From the NCBI RefSeq assembly GCF_014805685.1, contig NC_060886.1, positions 12,793,108 to 12,857,107 on the forward strand: a stretch of DNA of 64,000 nucleotides. The letters run 5' to 3'. This DNA is from Silurus meridionalis (Eukaryota > Chordata > Actinopteri > Siluriformes > Siluridae). How positions within the stretch are numbered: position 1 is the stretch's first letter; every line of letters starts with the position of its first letter. This document shows, piece by piece, positions 1 to 15,280 of the stretch. Both the position numbers and the translations under genes were made by a program. Below the pieces are notes generated by a model, which was not told the DNA's origin, ran no database searches, and worked only from the letters and a program-made list of their open reading frames with translations.

Positions 1-2
1 AT

Positions 3-719
3 TCGCCCGAAATGGACCACGGCAGCCACCATCATCACCACCACCATCATCATCCTCACCACCACCCCCATCAGCAGCAGCAGCAGCAACACGCGCACCA
101 TCCTCACGCGCAGCACCACGGCGGCGTGAACAGCCACGACTCGCACTCTGACGAGGACACGCCGACTTCCGACGACCTCGAGCAGTTCGCCAAGCAGTTC
201 AAGCAACGTCGCATCAAGCTCGGCTTCACGCAGGCCGATGTCGGCTTGGCCCTCGGCACGCTCTACGGTAACGTTTTCTCGCAGACCACCATCTGCAGGT
301 TCGAGGCGCTGCAGCTCAGTTTCAAGAACATGTGCAAGCTCAAGCCGCTGCTGAACAAGTGGCTGGAGGAAGCCGACTCGAGCACCGGCAGCCCTACAAG
401 CATCGACAAAATAGCGGCGCAGGGCCGCAAGCGCAAGAAGCGCACCTCCATCGAGGTGAGCGTCAAAGGGGCCTTGGAGAGTCACTTCCTCAAATGCCCC
501 AAACCTTCGGCGCAGGAGATCACCACATTGGCGGACAGTCTGCAGCTGGAAAAGGAAGTGGTTCGTGTTTGGTTCTGCAACCGGAGACAGAAGGAGAAGA
601 GGATGACACCGCCTGGTGTAGGCCAGACGCCAGAGGACGTGTACTCTCAGGTCGTCAACGTGAGTGCAGACACACCGCCCCCGTCCATGGACTGCAAACG
701 TATGTTCACTGAGACATAG
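3..719 (+). CDS. pou3f3: POU domain class 3 transcription factor 3 (Brn-1 type), 3' part, 5' end outside the window
   Basis: Nuclear DNA-binding regulator of neural and kidney development that binds octamer-type sites. The frame is open to the left edge, so the ATG at 12 is probably an internal methionine and the N-terminal region is missing. Counting from that ATG, residues 6-36 are His- and Gln-rich tracts. The POU-specific domain covers about 49-123 ([17 protein letters not shown] onward). A basic linker leads to a POU homeodomain at about 139-198 with the recognition helix [13 protein letters not shown]. The His-rich stretch and gene order (gpr45, ashwin and fhl2 follow) favour POU3F3 over POU3F1, POU3F2 or POU3F4. 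Oddities: the tetrapod-like ending HGLQTYVH lies in another frame (tga at 710-712), one base short after the C run at 678-682, so this frame ends in [18 protein letters not shown] donor-like site sits at 660. The a or b teleost paralogue cannot be decided. Confidence 0.93.
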   Translation, partial: SPEMDHGSHHHHHHHHHPHHHPHQQQQQQHAHHPHAQHHGGVNSHDSHSDEDTPTSDDLEQFAKQFKQRRIKLGFTQADVGLALGTLYGNVFSQTTICRFEALQLSFKNMCKLKPLLNKWLEEADSSTGSPTSIDKIAAQGRKRKKRTSIEVSVKGALESHFLKCPKPSAQEITTLADSLQLEKEVVRVWFCNRRQKEKRMTPPGVGQTPEDVYSQVVNVSADTPPPSMDCKRMFTET

Positions 720-1999
720 AACTGATTTTCCCAATACACACTTGAGTTAACTGGACGAACATTACCAAAAAGAAAAAAACTCCACACCAATTTAAATGGC
801 AGTATATAAGATTTTACACGTTAGCACATAATGTGCATAAACAAAAACAAAAAAAATCTTCTTTAAATTCTGCCTGATGACTCCGAATATGTTCCCTAAC
901 TTTAAATGACTGTCTCTGCTCTGTGTTTCAGGAGAGCTTTGTGGTAGATTGCTTAAAAGATGCAAGTTTGAAAGATGAAACCGACGACCAGGTGGACACA
1001 ACTTCGAGCTCATATCGCCAGCTCATTTTGGTGCATTAACAGCACAAGCATAACAAATCAAAACAAAACAATAAAACAAACAAGCAAAATAAAAAACCCA
1101 AACAGATGTTTATGGATCGCCCTCGAGAGACATGAGAGAAATGACTGGCAGGAACTTGAACACAACCACCAAATGAAATGAACTGCGGCGTCGCCTTTCC
1201 CAAACTGAGGAATTATATTATTCGTTTCAACGAAATAATGTTTTTTTTTTTCTGGCGAGATTCCTCACCAGAAACATCTCTTTTTTTCGAAGATTTGATG
1301 TGTTACAAACTATTTTCTATTTCATAGATTTTCTTTCGTGGACCGGACTTCTGTGAATAGTTTTCACACATGAACAGGATTTTAAAATGCACTTATTCGT
1401 CCTCTTTGTGGACACTTTTTTGGTTTGGCTGAATAATTGTGCACTTGATCCCTTTTCTTTACTGCTATTTCCACGCAGTAGATTTTGGCCCATTTTTGAT
1501 GAGTCTGTATAAATTTCACTAAATGAATTCTCAGTGGTGATCAACTTGCTTTATATTTTTTACTGGAATCACACCTTTTGGAGTATTTGACAAAGTTCCC
1601 CGAAATGTTGCGAGATGTGACCTTTCTCTTCTAGAAGTAGCATTTCATGTGTACCCTTTTCCTCTCCTGCTTTCATTCCCGAAATCTATACAGTTAGTAG
1701 GCTGACACAATGGTTATTAAAATTTGCCTACAGAACAGCACATTGATAAATCTGATAGGCTGACAATTCTTTTCCCTGTGATTGTTATTTAAGTTCAGTA
1801 TTGATCCAGTCAGAGGTGATTGAGAACAATAAATTTGATAAATTTAACACACGCTGTGTTTTTTTTTTATTTTTAATTTGTTTGTTGGAAACTATGGAAA
1901 TCGATGAGGCTTTTTTTTCTACAATAGACATCTATTTGAAAATGTTCTCCATATCGAGCCTTGGCCTTTATACAGAGCATGGGGGTCGTCTGAATGTAA
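720..1999 (+). other. pou3f3: pou3f3 3' untranslated region (probable)
   Basis: A/T-rich sequence downstream of the pou3f3 stop without coding potential apart from the candidate exon at 932-1039. An AATAAA hexamer at 1828-1833 could serve as a poly(A) signal. The exact 3' end is not visible from sequence alone. Confidence 0.4.
932..1039 (+). CDS. pou3f3: candidate alternative C-terminal exon of pou3f3
   Basis: The codon boundary at 660 begins GTGAGT, a strong 5' splice site. A pyrimidine-rich stretch ending in TTTCAG at 926-931 gives a matching 3' splice site. Removing 660-931 joins the frame in phase 0 after Asn216 (counted from the ATG at 12) and adds 35 codons, starting ESFVVDCLKDASLKDE and ending RQLILVH before TAA at 1037-1039. 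This would replace the last 19 residues of the unspliced frame. Mammalian class III POU genes are usually intronless, so a spliced isoform would be notable; I have a vague recollection that spliced class III POU transcripts occur in fish but cannot confirm it. The sites are seen directly; use of the splice is inference. Confidence 0.4.
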   Translation, partial: ESFVVDCLKDASLKDETDDQVDTTSSSYRQLILVH

Positions 2000-2008
2000 T
2001 TAAAAATG

Positions 2009-2011
<3 letters not shown>

Positions 2012-2075
<64 letters not shown>
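2012..2075. repeat. (AT)n microsatellite
   Basis: About 64 bp of uninterrupted AT dinucleotides. Frames read through it on both strands only because the repeat lacks stops. Confidence 0.97.
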
Positions 2076-2078
<3 letters not shown>

Positions 2079-2915
2079 AAGTGCGAAAAAAATACCTAGT
2101 GTTTGTAAATTATGCAAATTATTTCATTACTTTTAATTCGGCTTATGTTTATTAGCAATCTCGATCCATTTATTTTAAAACAATTGAAAGCTATATGTAT
2201 AGGGCAATTAAACATTAAACATTTATTTGATTTTTAGTGTCATAATTTTTCAGTTTGCAAACATTATATATACACACTATTTAATAGTATTATTGACATT
2301 GTCGAAATGTATCGTTTTGACACGAATATTTAGCTTTTATTATAATTTGTTGTAATGCTCACAGAAGTTTAAGAGTAAATGTGAACGCGTGACAATCAAC
2401 GTTTTAAAGCGATCGCAAGCTAAATTTAATTTATTCTTTAATTACCAGCACATCCGAATTTATTCGGTTATTTGTCGGGGATAATAAATGCCGATCTATT
2501 TTATTTAGTTAATCTCCCACTTTATCAGTAGCATTTCAGTAACAGGCTCCATGTAGGCAGCGTGTTACTTCCAGTTGTGGTCTAATTGATTTTTTTTTTC
2601 GTCATATATCACATGCACAACATTTATTATTCAGCCTCATTTAATAACTGAGTGATATTTGTTCACTATTCAGCGATAATGCAGACGGATTAGAAGGAGT
2701 CGTGACGGTAATTACGCGTGCAATATTTTTGTCAGCGTCACAACACGGCAAGGCGACACGGTGACGGAATAATGACATGTCGTTGTTGTTTTAACTACAA
2801 ACTGAAGTCTTTTTGCGTGTTCACTGGCCGTGTGAGAATCTAATAGCCAGGTTACTGCGCCTAAAGAATCAAAGCGAGGTGATGTAACTTCAGAGCTGTT
2901 CTGCTGCAGGAGTGA

Positions 2916-2917
<2 letters not shown>
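2076..2917. other. noncoding A/T-rich interval
   Basis: No gene-like frame or recognisable mobile element. Many homeodomain-type TAAT cores are present, but A/T-rich DNA gives these by chance. Confidence 0.4.
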
Positions 2918-2961
<44 letters not shown>

Positions 2962-2989
2962 GTGCGTGCGTGCGTGCGCGCGTGCGTGT
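2918..2989. repeat. (CT)n then GTGC-rich microsatellite
   Basis: A (CT)20 tract at 2918-2957 passes into an alternating purine-pyrimidine TGCG/GTGC stretch ending near 2989. Confidence 0.95.
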
Positions 2990-3325
2990 AAATCCGTATG
3001 CCTGCCACGTAGCCTACTGAGTGCAAGAGGACCCACATCCTTCTATCAGATTGCAGTGTGAAAGCGCGCACTAGGATCACGTCTAAATAGGCCTTATTTT
3101 AAATCACGGCCTTCCTGTTGGTGCAGACACGTACACCAGTGAACCCCTCGACTCTCCATTCCGCATTTCCTCCTATTTAGTTTTTATTTTATTCCCTGTT
3201 AAAGTCAGTATGTATATAGGAGGCAGTGCACGCTTTCAGGTGCCCCAGTCTGTCGGCTGAACTCCCGCAGTGGCTTCCCTCAGTTTTTTTGTCTTCTTTA
3301 AGAACTTTTGTTTGCGATTGACTAT

Positions 3326-3328
<3 letters not shown>

Positions 3329-3390
<62 letters not shown>

Positions 3391-3421
3391 ACAGACACAC
3401 ACACACACACACGCACACACA

Positions 3422-3471
<50 letters not shown>

Positions 3472-3565
3472 TTCATTTAAATTTTGCGGATGATTTAATA
3501 CACACCGGTTGCGTGGCAACGGAATTCAACCTGTGCTCAAATTTGGCGCGGCGGCAATGCTACAT

Positions 3566-3596
<31 letters not shown>

Positions 3597-3597
3597 A
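3329..3597. repeat. compound (TC)n-(CA)n microsatellites
   Basis: A (TC)14 tract at 3329-3356 runs into about 110 bp of CA repeats to 3470 with a few G interruptions. A second short (CA)n lies at 3566-3597. The translations are Leu-Ser and His-Thr repeats and not genes. Confidence 0.96.
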
Positions 3598-3620
3598 GAA
3601 CTGACTTGAATGTGATATTA

Positions 3621-3623
<3 letters not shown>

Positions 3624-3670
<47 letters not shown>

Positions 3671-3695
3671 GCTGTTGGGAACAGAAACAACAGCG

Positions 3696-3751
<56 letters not shown>
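3624..3751. repeat. inverted pair of trinucleotide tracts able to form a long hairpin
   Basis: An (ATT)n tract (3624-3670) ends in GCTGTTG (3671-3677). Ten bases later comes CAACAGC (3688-3694), the exact reverse complement, followed by one extra base and an (ATA)n/(AAT)n tract to 3751. The arms are about 54 nt each and nearly perfectly complementary with a 10-nt loop (3678-3687). Confidence 0.9.
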
Positions 3752-3752
<1 letters not shown>

Positions 3753-3873
3753 TACAGTTACCTTTCTTTGCTGTTGTAGTAATTGAAGAATATTTTTTTG
3801 TTGTTTCTCTTAAATCAGGATCTATAAATAGAAACAATTTTTAAGTCACACCTAAAACTTCATGGCTTGGATT

Positions 3874-4118
3874 AGAGTTAGATTTAGATTTAAATGTAGA
3901 GTTAGATTTACAGTTAAATGTGGATTTTAATGTAGAGTTAGATTTAGAGTTAGATGGGAAAAGAGATTTAAAGTTATTTTTAAAGTTAAATGTAGATTTA
4001 GATGTATAGGTGTAGGTTTAGATGTAGAGTTAGATTTAGAATTAGATGTAGGGTTAGATTTAGGTTTAGCTTTAGAGCTAAATATAGAGTTAGATTTAGA
4101 GTTTGAGGTAAAGTTAGG
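3874..4118. repeat. degenerate 6-bp tandem array, TTAGAT/TTAGAG type
   Basis: Successive hexamers such as TTAGAG TTAGAT TTAGAT TTAAAT GTAGAG continue in near-perfect 6-bp register for about 245 bp with substitutions. The unit resembles the vertebrate telomere repeat TTAGGG on the same strand, but TTAGGG itself is nearly absent. The Asn/Ser/Leu-rich frame on the - strand is only the repeat translated. Confidence 0.85.
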
Positions 4119-8939
<4,821 letters not shown>

Positions 8940-9250
8940 ATCATACTGTAATCTGGGCTCACACTGCCTGCATCTATTGAATGGTGTATTAGAGTTAACA
9001 GGAATCAGCATGAATTCTGTTATCAGCCTCTAATCATCCATTCATTTACAGAGCAGTAATATCACCCCTAATTGATCTGGCCCACTGATTTGTTTCGATT
9101 TCTCATTGCCACCAGTCATTTATTCCCTCTACCTACTGACTCTTAATGAATAGACTCGTTAGGAGCTGGTGTGCCTAAATGAAAGTGACTCTAGAAAGCA
9201 TGGCGCTGCCAGATACATGATGGCAAAGATGAAGCCAAATGTTTAAATCA
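8940..9250. promoter_or_regulatory. possible conserved noncoding enhancer
   Basis: A block of mixed composition within A/T-rich DNA, with several TAATCA, TAATTG and TTAATG homeodomain cores and no coding potential or repeat signature. It is a reasonable candidate for a pou3f3-associated conserved element. Conservation itself has not been examined. Confidence 0.2.
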
Positions 9251-9554
9251 GCAGGTGACATTATGAGCAGTTCAATGTTGGACAGGCATCCATGGGCATC
9301 CATTCTCATGCCCAAGTTGTCAAATACTGAAGCACGGTTGTGGTCAGCATCATTCAAAACACATAGTAGTCTCTGGCAGACCAGTTGCTGCATGTTTTTT
9401 TTTAAATAAGAGCTGGAACATCAATGTTTCAAACAATTACAAATCATTTGAGATTATTTGTAATACCATATTAAACATTTTGCTTGTGAAACTTTTTTTT
9501 TTTTTTTTTAATGCACGAGGGCCCTTTACTTAATAGATAAATGGCCACAAAAAT

Positions 9555-9945
9555 GCCTATATACAGTATATTTAAAAAGTTTTCATACCCCCTTCACTTT
9601 TTTCAAATTTGTTTTAATACACAATACTTCAAATAGATTTTTTTTCTCATTAATCTACACTCAATAGCCCTTAATGACCCAATAAATAAATAAAAACTGA
9701 ATTCTAGAAATGTCTGTAATTTTTTCAGATTAAAAAAAACCCTGAAATATCACATGCACATTTTATTTCTCCTATTACTCATGATCATTGCTGAGATGTT
9801 TCTACAACTTAATCAGAGTCCACTTGTGAAAACATTTATCAATTAGACATAATTAATTAATTAATTAGACAAAGGAAGTGCCTACAGAGTTTAGAGACAG
9901 GATTGATGCAATGCACAGATCTGGAGAAGGTTTCAACGTGTTAAC
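9555..9945. mobile_element. Tc1/mariner-like relic, copy 1
   Basis: The 5' part resembles a fish Tc1 terminal repeat (ACAGTAT... TTTTCATACCCCCTTCAC). The segment at about 9782-9852 (TGATCATTGCTGAGATGTTT onward) recurs almost unchanged at 12292-12360, which supports a dispersed repeat. No open transposase frame remains, and the 3' boundary is unclear. Confidence 0.6.
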
Positions 9946-9994
9946 CCAAATTCATTACTATTACATGTGTGAATCGTGAGTTAAGACTACAATT

Positions 9995-9995
<1 letters not shown>

Positions 9996-10088
<93 letters not shown>

Positions 10089-10093
10089 GTCTA

Positions 10094-10132
<39 letters not shown>

Positions 10133-10137
10133 GTCTG

Positions 10138-10226
<89 letters not shown>
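9996..10226. repeat. (ATCT)n tetranucleotide microsatellite
   Basis: About 230 bp of TATC repeats with a central block switching to TGTC near 10088-10138. All frames through it are repeat translations. Confidence 0.98.
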
Positions 10227-11080
10227 GTCTAATGCTAAGTATGCTTCTATAGATTTACTGTGAAAACAGTATATTACGTTGAACAAAAAAAAAAAAAACA
10301 TTTTATAAACATGCAGCACAATATTTTCTGATGTATATTGGTAAAATATGTATATTGCAAAATGATGTATATTTTTAGAATATTATATTTTAATAAATTG
10401 TACTGCATTTATTATTACTTCCAGAGGAACAACATTGAAAAAGGAGGTGTGCTGGGTGAAAGGGGTCATCTTTGTGGACCTTCTTCTGATACACTGATTG
10501 AAGCAGTTATCTGATTAAATTAAAGGCCTTGGTCACACTTGGTTCAAATATTATCAGTCTGTATTATTATATAGTGATAGTAAGGGAACAGAACTGCATG
10601 AACACCATTTAATTAGGTTTCCTGTATAACATTCTGAACTGACGTTTCAGAAGGTTTGGTGTTAGGAGGCTTCAGCTTTTGATGAATTAGATTGACTCTT
10701 ATTTTGGGTTTATTCTCAGCAAATCTGTGATGATAAGTATAATTTATGATGAAAAAGAATGAGAGGGCCTTAGATGTGAAGGCAACAGTTCTGAATTCAT
10801 TGTCACTTTGTCACTGATGTACTGTATGTTTTTTATAGCAATTTTATAAGTAGAATGATGATGATGGGACTCTTGAAACATGGACTCAGTAAAATTTAGA
10901 TGCCTTGGAGGAAAACAGACAGCACACCAGCCAGTGAAATTAAGTGTAATTATCTATTTTATGTGTTGTGATGTATTCTGTAGTAACTGCAGTGCTGCTT
11001 TTAAGGCCACAGCTAGGTGGTGAAAGCCATTTTTATCTTAATGTAACTACCCTGCTTAGAAAACAAGTACAAGAACAGCA

Positions 11081-11114
<34 letters not shown>

Positions 11115-12254
11115 AGATAAAGAGGAAAGCTTTGGCTAATTGCTTTTCTATCTCTACCTCTCCCTCTGAAATGGTTGATATTGGAGGAGACAGAGTTTTA
11201 GAGCAATTTGGATGGACGGATGGACAGACGGTAAAGTCACCACACCACTGTGTCACAAACCTCTTTAGAACCATATTTATCTGTTATTTGCACCTCTGGC
11301 CTTTTAATTTTTTATATCCTATTTTTAACATTGCATGTATTATACAATGGGTTGTACATATACTGTATGTCCCTGTTGTGTCCTTAATCATCTGTACCCA
11401 TAATGGGATATTTAATTCTTATCTGTTATGCTTAATTCAACAGTCAATCTTTAACGTTCTTCTGTACAATTATTTCACAGACTACAAAATATGTTAAGGT
11501 TTTCAATCTTAGGACAATTCCAGGATTACATTCAGTCGTATCAAATACCTTCAGTACCTTCATCAGTAATGTATGCTCACTTGTCTAATTTTGCTGGAAC
11601 TAAAAAAAAATACTTTGTTGAAACGTGCTGTGTATTGATTTGAGATCTCCGTATTAACCATAAATAACCAAATGCCATTTCATCTGAGAATGTAAAGTAC
11701 CGTATTAAAGAGACATGAATTTTACTTTGACAATATGGCCATCTTCTGGTCAGGAGCATAATGGCAGCGTTTTATAACTTACTATCTTGATTAAGTAATA
11801 AACTGATTAGACTAATAAGTATCTATTAATATAATAAGCTGATAATAAATTGATGTACAGAACAGTATTAAATGTTTTGTATATAATATGTTTATATAAA
11901 GTGTTTGACTCTTCATAGTGCCCATTCACATAGTTTTCCCCCAAAAAATAAATAATAATAAAAAATAAAACCATATCAGATACAAATATTTGTGTCAGAT
12001 TTTGCTACTGCACGGGTTGGTTTAGGGAATTTCAGAAGGAAAAAAGAAAAGAGCTGGTACAGACATTTCTAAAAGTTTTGTTTAATGAGAACACATACAT
12101 AGAGTCCTACCTAAAGAATGCAATTAGTCATTTAACTGTACTGTTATTATAATACTAATATTCTGTTTTAAATACTTTTAATCCATAGAACAAAATGAGT
12201 GTTTACATTCACACATTTAGTCTTTGCATTGTAGTACCACATGGCGTAATTCAT
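10227..12254. other. gene-free interval
   Basis: No exon-like structure. It contains a (TAA)n tract at 11082-11114 and otherwise A/T-rich unique-looking sequence. Confidence 0.4.
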
Positions 12255-12361
12255 TCATTTTATTAAAAATTAGCTCAGGTGTCTCCTATTATGATCATTG
12301 CTGAGATGTTTCTACAACTTAACCAGAGTCCACTTGTGAAAACATTTATCAATTAGACATG

Positions 12362-12362
<1 letters not shown>
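12255..12362. mobile_element. Tc1/mariner-like relic, copy 2
   Basis: Positions 12292-12360 repeat the segment at about 9782-9852 with one or two differences, the same family in the same orientation. The copy ends directly in a (TTTA)n tract, as copy 1 ends in (TTAA)n. Confidence 0.6.
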
Positions 12363-12409
<47 letters not shown>

Positions 12410-12410
12410 T
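12363..12410. repeat. (TTTA)n microsatellite
   Basis: About 48 bp of TTTA units directly abutting a transposon relic. Confidence 0.95.
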
Positions 12411-12809
12411 TCATATTAATATTTTTTTTTATCATTTTTTGTTTACTTGTTTGTATGTATGCATTTATTTACATTCGATCTACCTGCAGTGAAAGGAATT
12501 CAGTTATGGAAGCACACTGCATCCTTAATATTAATTTAATTTTTTTTTAAACATCCCTGAATTCTGTCTTCAGTCCTTTCATACAGCTGTCTACATCTAA
12601 TTGAATAGTATTAGTGTCTTTGAAAGTATACTGTTTGGTACTGGGTTTGGGTTTGTATTTAAATCCCATAATATTCATATTTAAAACTTGCGATAGATTT
12701 TTATTTTTAAACTTGAAAGCATGATCATGGGGCTTGTATGTGTGAGCGTGTGTGTGTGTCTGTGCGTGCGTGCGTGCGTGCGTGTGAATCATGCTGTGTG
12801 GGTCCTGGT

Positions 12810-13253
12810 GTGTCACAACGTGACGTCAGAAAGTACAAAGTGTGCTGCTGTCAGTTTCATGGACAGGATGGAGACTGAAAGGTTTCCTTAGTGACAACCA
12901 TCAGTTGATCGTCCAATGGGTCACGTTCCCCACTGCCATAAAGCGTGAGATGCACTTGTTTATTCACATTAAGAGTGAAGGGTGGTGGGCCCCACACCTG
13001 CCATTTCATAGGAATTAGTTATACAATATTCTTCAGTTTGAGTGATGGGTCTGGGTAAAGCAGGCTGTCGGAAGATTTCTTTCTAAGTGCATATTGATTT
13101 GTCGATTGGCTGACTGATTGATTGGTTGCCAGGCGTTCCGCATTGCCAGCCTGTAGAGGCGGCTCTTATTTTTCCCCCACAGCAATAACACTTTTATGGA
13201 TTGGGAGAAAGGACAGGTGTTAGACTGATGGAGCTCTGATTCACGAGCGGATC

Positions 13254-13254
<1 letters not shown>
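12810..13254 (+). promoter_or_regulatory. gpr45: candidate promoter or 5' exon region, possibly of gpr45
   Basis: The region has a perfect palindromic CRE (TGACGTCA, 12821-12828), a CCAAT box near 12912, and clustered inverted CCAAT motifs (GATTGG) near 13100-13130. The downstream gpr45 coding exon has an upstream 3' splice site near 17157, so a 5' noncoding exon must lie upstream, and this is the most promoter-like stretch before it. The link is inference. It could instead be an enhancer of pou3f3. Confidence 0.3.

Positions 13255-13292
<38 letters not shown>
13255..13292. repeat. (GA)n microsatellite
   Basis: Nineteen GA units. Confidence 0.97.
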
Positions 13293-13298
<6 letters not shown>

Positions 13299-14149
13299 CT
13301 GTGTGTTTGGCTGTATATGCTGTAGATAAACAGGTAGGTAAAGGTTAAAGACGACGATTTACACTCTTAAGGAGGTATTGTATATTTTATTACTTTGCAT
13401 AAATAAGTGTAATGTGAGATGCTTAAGCGCGTGCAGGCTCGAGCCTTTCTAAAACCATGTCGGTGTTTTCTATGGCGTCTTACACAGTATGCTGGAGTGC
13501 ACCAGGTTCCATGCAGATCAATGCATGGATTGATCTAAAAGAAAATAAACGCAAGAGATGACAATTATATGTAGCTTTCATTCTGCCTAACGAGCGACAC
13601 ACAGAAACCACGCTTGTGTTTTGATCGGCGCGTGTACGTCTTTAGAAAAAAAAGCAAACGCGTGCACTTAAATCAACTGTACTGGTTTACCACACCATGC
13701 TGTTGTAAAACCATAGTGGTATAGTTTTAAGCTATGCGTTCCCATTCGTCCTTTGTGTACGATGGTGTGGCTATTTAGTCATGGACAGTCCTGGTCGGTA
13801 AAATAAATAACTAGTGATACAAGTGATACCCTACGCATGCTGGAGCTTTAGTGTGCTTAAAAGTAAATGTCCTCTCATTTTAAAGAAGACACAAGCCTTG
13901 TGCATGCATACAATGAAAAAAAACATGTTCAGCTTCTTTTCCTGATTTTTTGATCAGTAATACAATTATACTGTGGGTCTCTTTAGACACACATCCAGCG
14001 TTATCTCCGGTACCTAAGCAACAAGTTGATAACGTAATGCAGCAGTGATTAAAGTTCCATTTCTAAATAATGTAATCAAGTGGACTCGACCTATTTGTGT
14101 GCATACAAATCACGTCTACCTGTGAATTTCTAGGATCTGGCCATAGGAG
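13293..14149. other. noncoding interval
   Basis: Mixed-composition DNA with several CpG-containing stretches (13430-13650) and no coding frame. It could include untranslated exon or regulatory sequence, but nothing specific is visible. Confidence 0.35.
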
Positions 14150-14336
14150 GAAGTGGTAGCTCAATGGTTAAGGCTTTGGGATGGGCTTTGGGATGGTTGG
14201 GGATTCTAGCCTCATAACTACCAAGTTTCCACTATCGGGCCCTTGAATAAGTCCCTTAACCCTCTCTACTCCATGGCTGACCCTGCACTCTGAGCCCAGC
14301 TTTCTGGGATATGCGAAGAAAGAATTTACAGGTTTA
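14150..14336 (+). mobile_element. tRNA-derived SINE, degenerate
   Basis: The order of motifs is that of a common fish SINE: a tRNA A-box-like TAGCTCAATGGTTAAGG, a degraded B-box region, CGGGCCCTTGAATAAGTCCC, CTTAACCCTC, CATGGCTGACCCTGC and GGGATATGCGAAGAAAGAAT. It carries many substitutions from the family pattern as I recall it, so it is old. Confidence 0.75.
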
Positions 14337-14988
14337 ACACTATTTTGAACCATTGCAACTTGCATAGGTGGCAGAACAATAATTATACACTATACTATTG
14401 ATGTATGTGAACAGATCAGTTAATCTGTAGATTACTAAATATAACAAAGATGTACATATATCAATAAACAAAGCAGCTGTAGTCAAGAAATTTAAGTGCT
14501 TAAAAAAGTAATTGCAGTAGACAAATGAATTGTCAGCAATAGCAAGCAATGAAATAAGTGTTTAGAAAATATTGGACTACATTAATAGGACTGAAAGTTC
14601 TAACCTATTAGAAGTGCAGATATGTAATAAAGTAGTTGTCCTGCTATGAGCTATTCTTAAAAAAAAAAAAGCTATTGCATGCTACATTTGATCTTGACTG
14701 AGCTTTATAATGTGTATCCATTAACTTTCCCTCTGATATTTCCCTTGGATATTATCATCCAAGCTAATGACATCAATGACCTTGCATAACTCTCATGATG
14801 TTTCTGTGTATTTGTTGGAAGTTTGAAGAACAAAAAGAAAAACAAAAGAAGTTTTAAGAGATCCTGAAATTGCTACAGGCGATACCAAAAGTTGAAGGCC
14901 TCAGAAACAACAGAAAAATAATATGCTAGCCTCTGCTTAATTCTCTGTCTACAGGTATATTTAGATATTTTTAGGGTAGTAGACTATT

Positions 14989-15280
14989 TGTGTATGAAAC
15001 ATGTTCTCACTCTAAACTCGTCACATATGGATGGGCTCGTCAGGATCGTTTGCCGCCATTTTTTAATGCACTGGGTACTCTTTTGGCATCATTGTTTTAT
15101 GTCCGGGGAATCCCACGGACTTCACCCGTAACTACATTAAAAAGTTACGCAGTTTTAAATGATGCCAAAGGTAAAATGATGCAAAAGGATACCCAGGTTG
15201 TCAAAAAGTGACGCTAAGGGATCCTGATGAACGCGTCCATATGTCGCGAGTTGGGAGTGAGAATGTGTTAGTGTATGAGA
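14989..15280. mobile_element. foldback (long inverted repeat) MITE-like element
   Basis: The left end (TTCTCACTCTAAACTCGTCA, CATATGGATG, CGTCAGGATC) is matched in reverse complement by the right end (GGATCCTGATGAACG, CCATATGTCGCGAGTTGGG, AGTGAGAATGTG). The pairing continues inward through paired GGCATCATT/GATGCCAAA and GGGTACTCTTTT/AAAAGGATACCC motifs, so nearly the whole 290-bp element folds on itself. No coding capacity. Likely a nonautonomous DNA transposon. Confidence 0.75.

Noticed and set aside
3189..3837. Overlapping frames of 60-170 codons on both strands
   Set aside because: They are translations of (CA)n, (TC)n and (ATT)n repeats with no gene features.
3874..4118. Interstitial telomere (TTAGGG)n
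   Set aside because: The predominant unit is TTAGAT/TTAGAG, and true TTAGGG units are nearly absent.
9969..10232. 87-codon frame of Tyr-Leu-Ser-Ile repeats
   Set aside because: Pure translation of the (ATCT)n array.
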